NCBI RefSeq assembly: GCF_035582795.1
Contig: NC_134366.1
Coordinates: 3,392,828 to 3,456,827 of the forward strand
Direction: 5' to 3'
DNA from: Mycteria americana
Taxonomy: Eukaryota; Chordata; Aves; Ciconiiformes; Ciconiidae
Length of the DNA stretch: 64,000 bases
This document shows, piece after piece, positions 63,795-64,000 of this stretch. Under the pieces are notes generated by a model. It had not been told where the DNA came from. It saw only the letters and a list, made by a program, of their open reading frames with translations, and did not search any database. The number at the start of each line of letters is the position of its first letter. Position 1 is the stretch's first letter. The position numbers were made by a program, and so were the translations under genes.

Positions 63795-64000
63795 CACTCT
63801 TTTGTACAAGTTCAGGAAGGTCTACAGCAAGTCAAGCCTGGCTTGGCTTCACAGGGTTCTGCTGCAGGCCAGCCAGGGCTGGGAACACCGGCTGGAAAGT
63901 TTATTGCTTCCTGTTATGAGAGCTCGGGGAGCCGCGATGGGTTTGCAGGAGAGACGGGGGTAGCACTAACGCCAGGTACGACCCCAACGGGTGCGGCTGG

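Larger units (their letters stand above)
38027..64000. other. Region downstream of GUK1 with no supported coding gene
   Basis: About 26 kb with many overlapping open frames (largest 251, 249, 217 and 213 codons), none resembling a known protein and most overlapped by equally long frames on the other strand. Contents that can be named are CR1 remnants on both strands, simple repeats, two direct duplications of 20-22 bp, a 21-bp minisatellite, and several CpG-rich or exon-like patches listed separately. The rest is unique DNA in which I see nothing. In human the next genes are GJC2, IBA57 and OBSCN; none of their proteins is visible here. Confidence 0.65.

Overview
The window is vertebrate nuclear DNA, almost certainly from a bird. 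Split genes with GT/AG introns, CpG-rich promoters and AATAAA signals show a vertebrate. Several CR1 LINE fragments, two ending in the 8-bp tail repeat GATTCTGT, together with low repeat density, no primate or rodent SINEs and short introns, point to a bird (other sauropsids are less likely). The gene order ARF1 (+), MMTAG2/C1orf35 (-), MRPL55 (-), GUK1 (+) is the order I recall from human 1q42, so this is a conserved syntenic block. Species cannot be told from the sequence alone.

Layout. 1-8767: AT-rich, nearly repeat-free DNA read as the 3' part of ARF1 intron 1 (the ARF1 promoter lies outside). 8800-11791: the four coding exons of ARF1, 181 aa, then a 1.4-kb 3' UTR. 13.2-17.3 kb: intergenic DNA with one CR1 copy and a perfect 20-bp palindrome. 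17830-20194 (minus): MMTAG2, eight coding exons, 309 aa, with a lysine-rich tract and an RS-like tail. 20853-21464 (minus): MRPL55, three coding exons, 119 aa. 20.2-22.5 kb is one long CpG-rich zone with the promoters of MMTAG2, MRPL55 and GUK1; MRPL55 and GUK1 are divergent, 842 bp apart, and a C-rich minisatellite sits between them. 22307-37880: GUK1, eight coding exons; the first can encode an in-frame arginine-rich extension (213 aa) ahead of the usual start (198 aa). 38.0-64.0 kb: no coding gene I can support, only CR1 remnants, simple repeats, a 21-bp minisatellite, and a few CpG-rich or exon-like patches that could belong to an unrecognised transcript.

The four genes share no pathway. 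ARF1 is a Golgi/COPI GTPase, MMTAG2 a basic, probably nuclear protein of poorly known role, MRPL55 a mitoribosomal protein, and GUK1 the GMP/dGMP kinase. All four look like housekeeping genes, and three of them share one CpG-rich promoter zone. All exon borders were derived by hand from reading frame, splice signals and recalled family sequence; no database or transcript was consulted.
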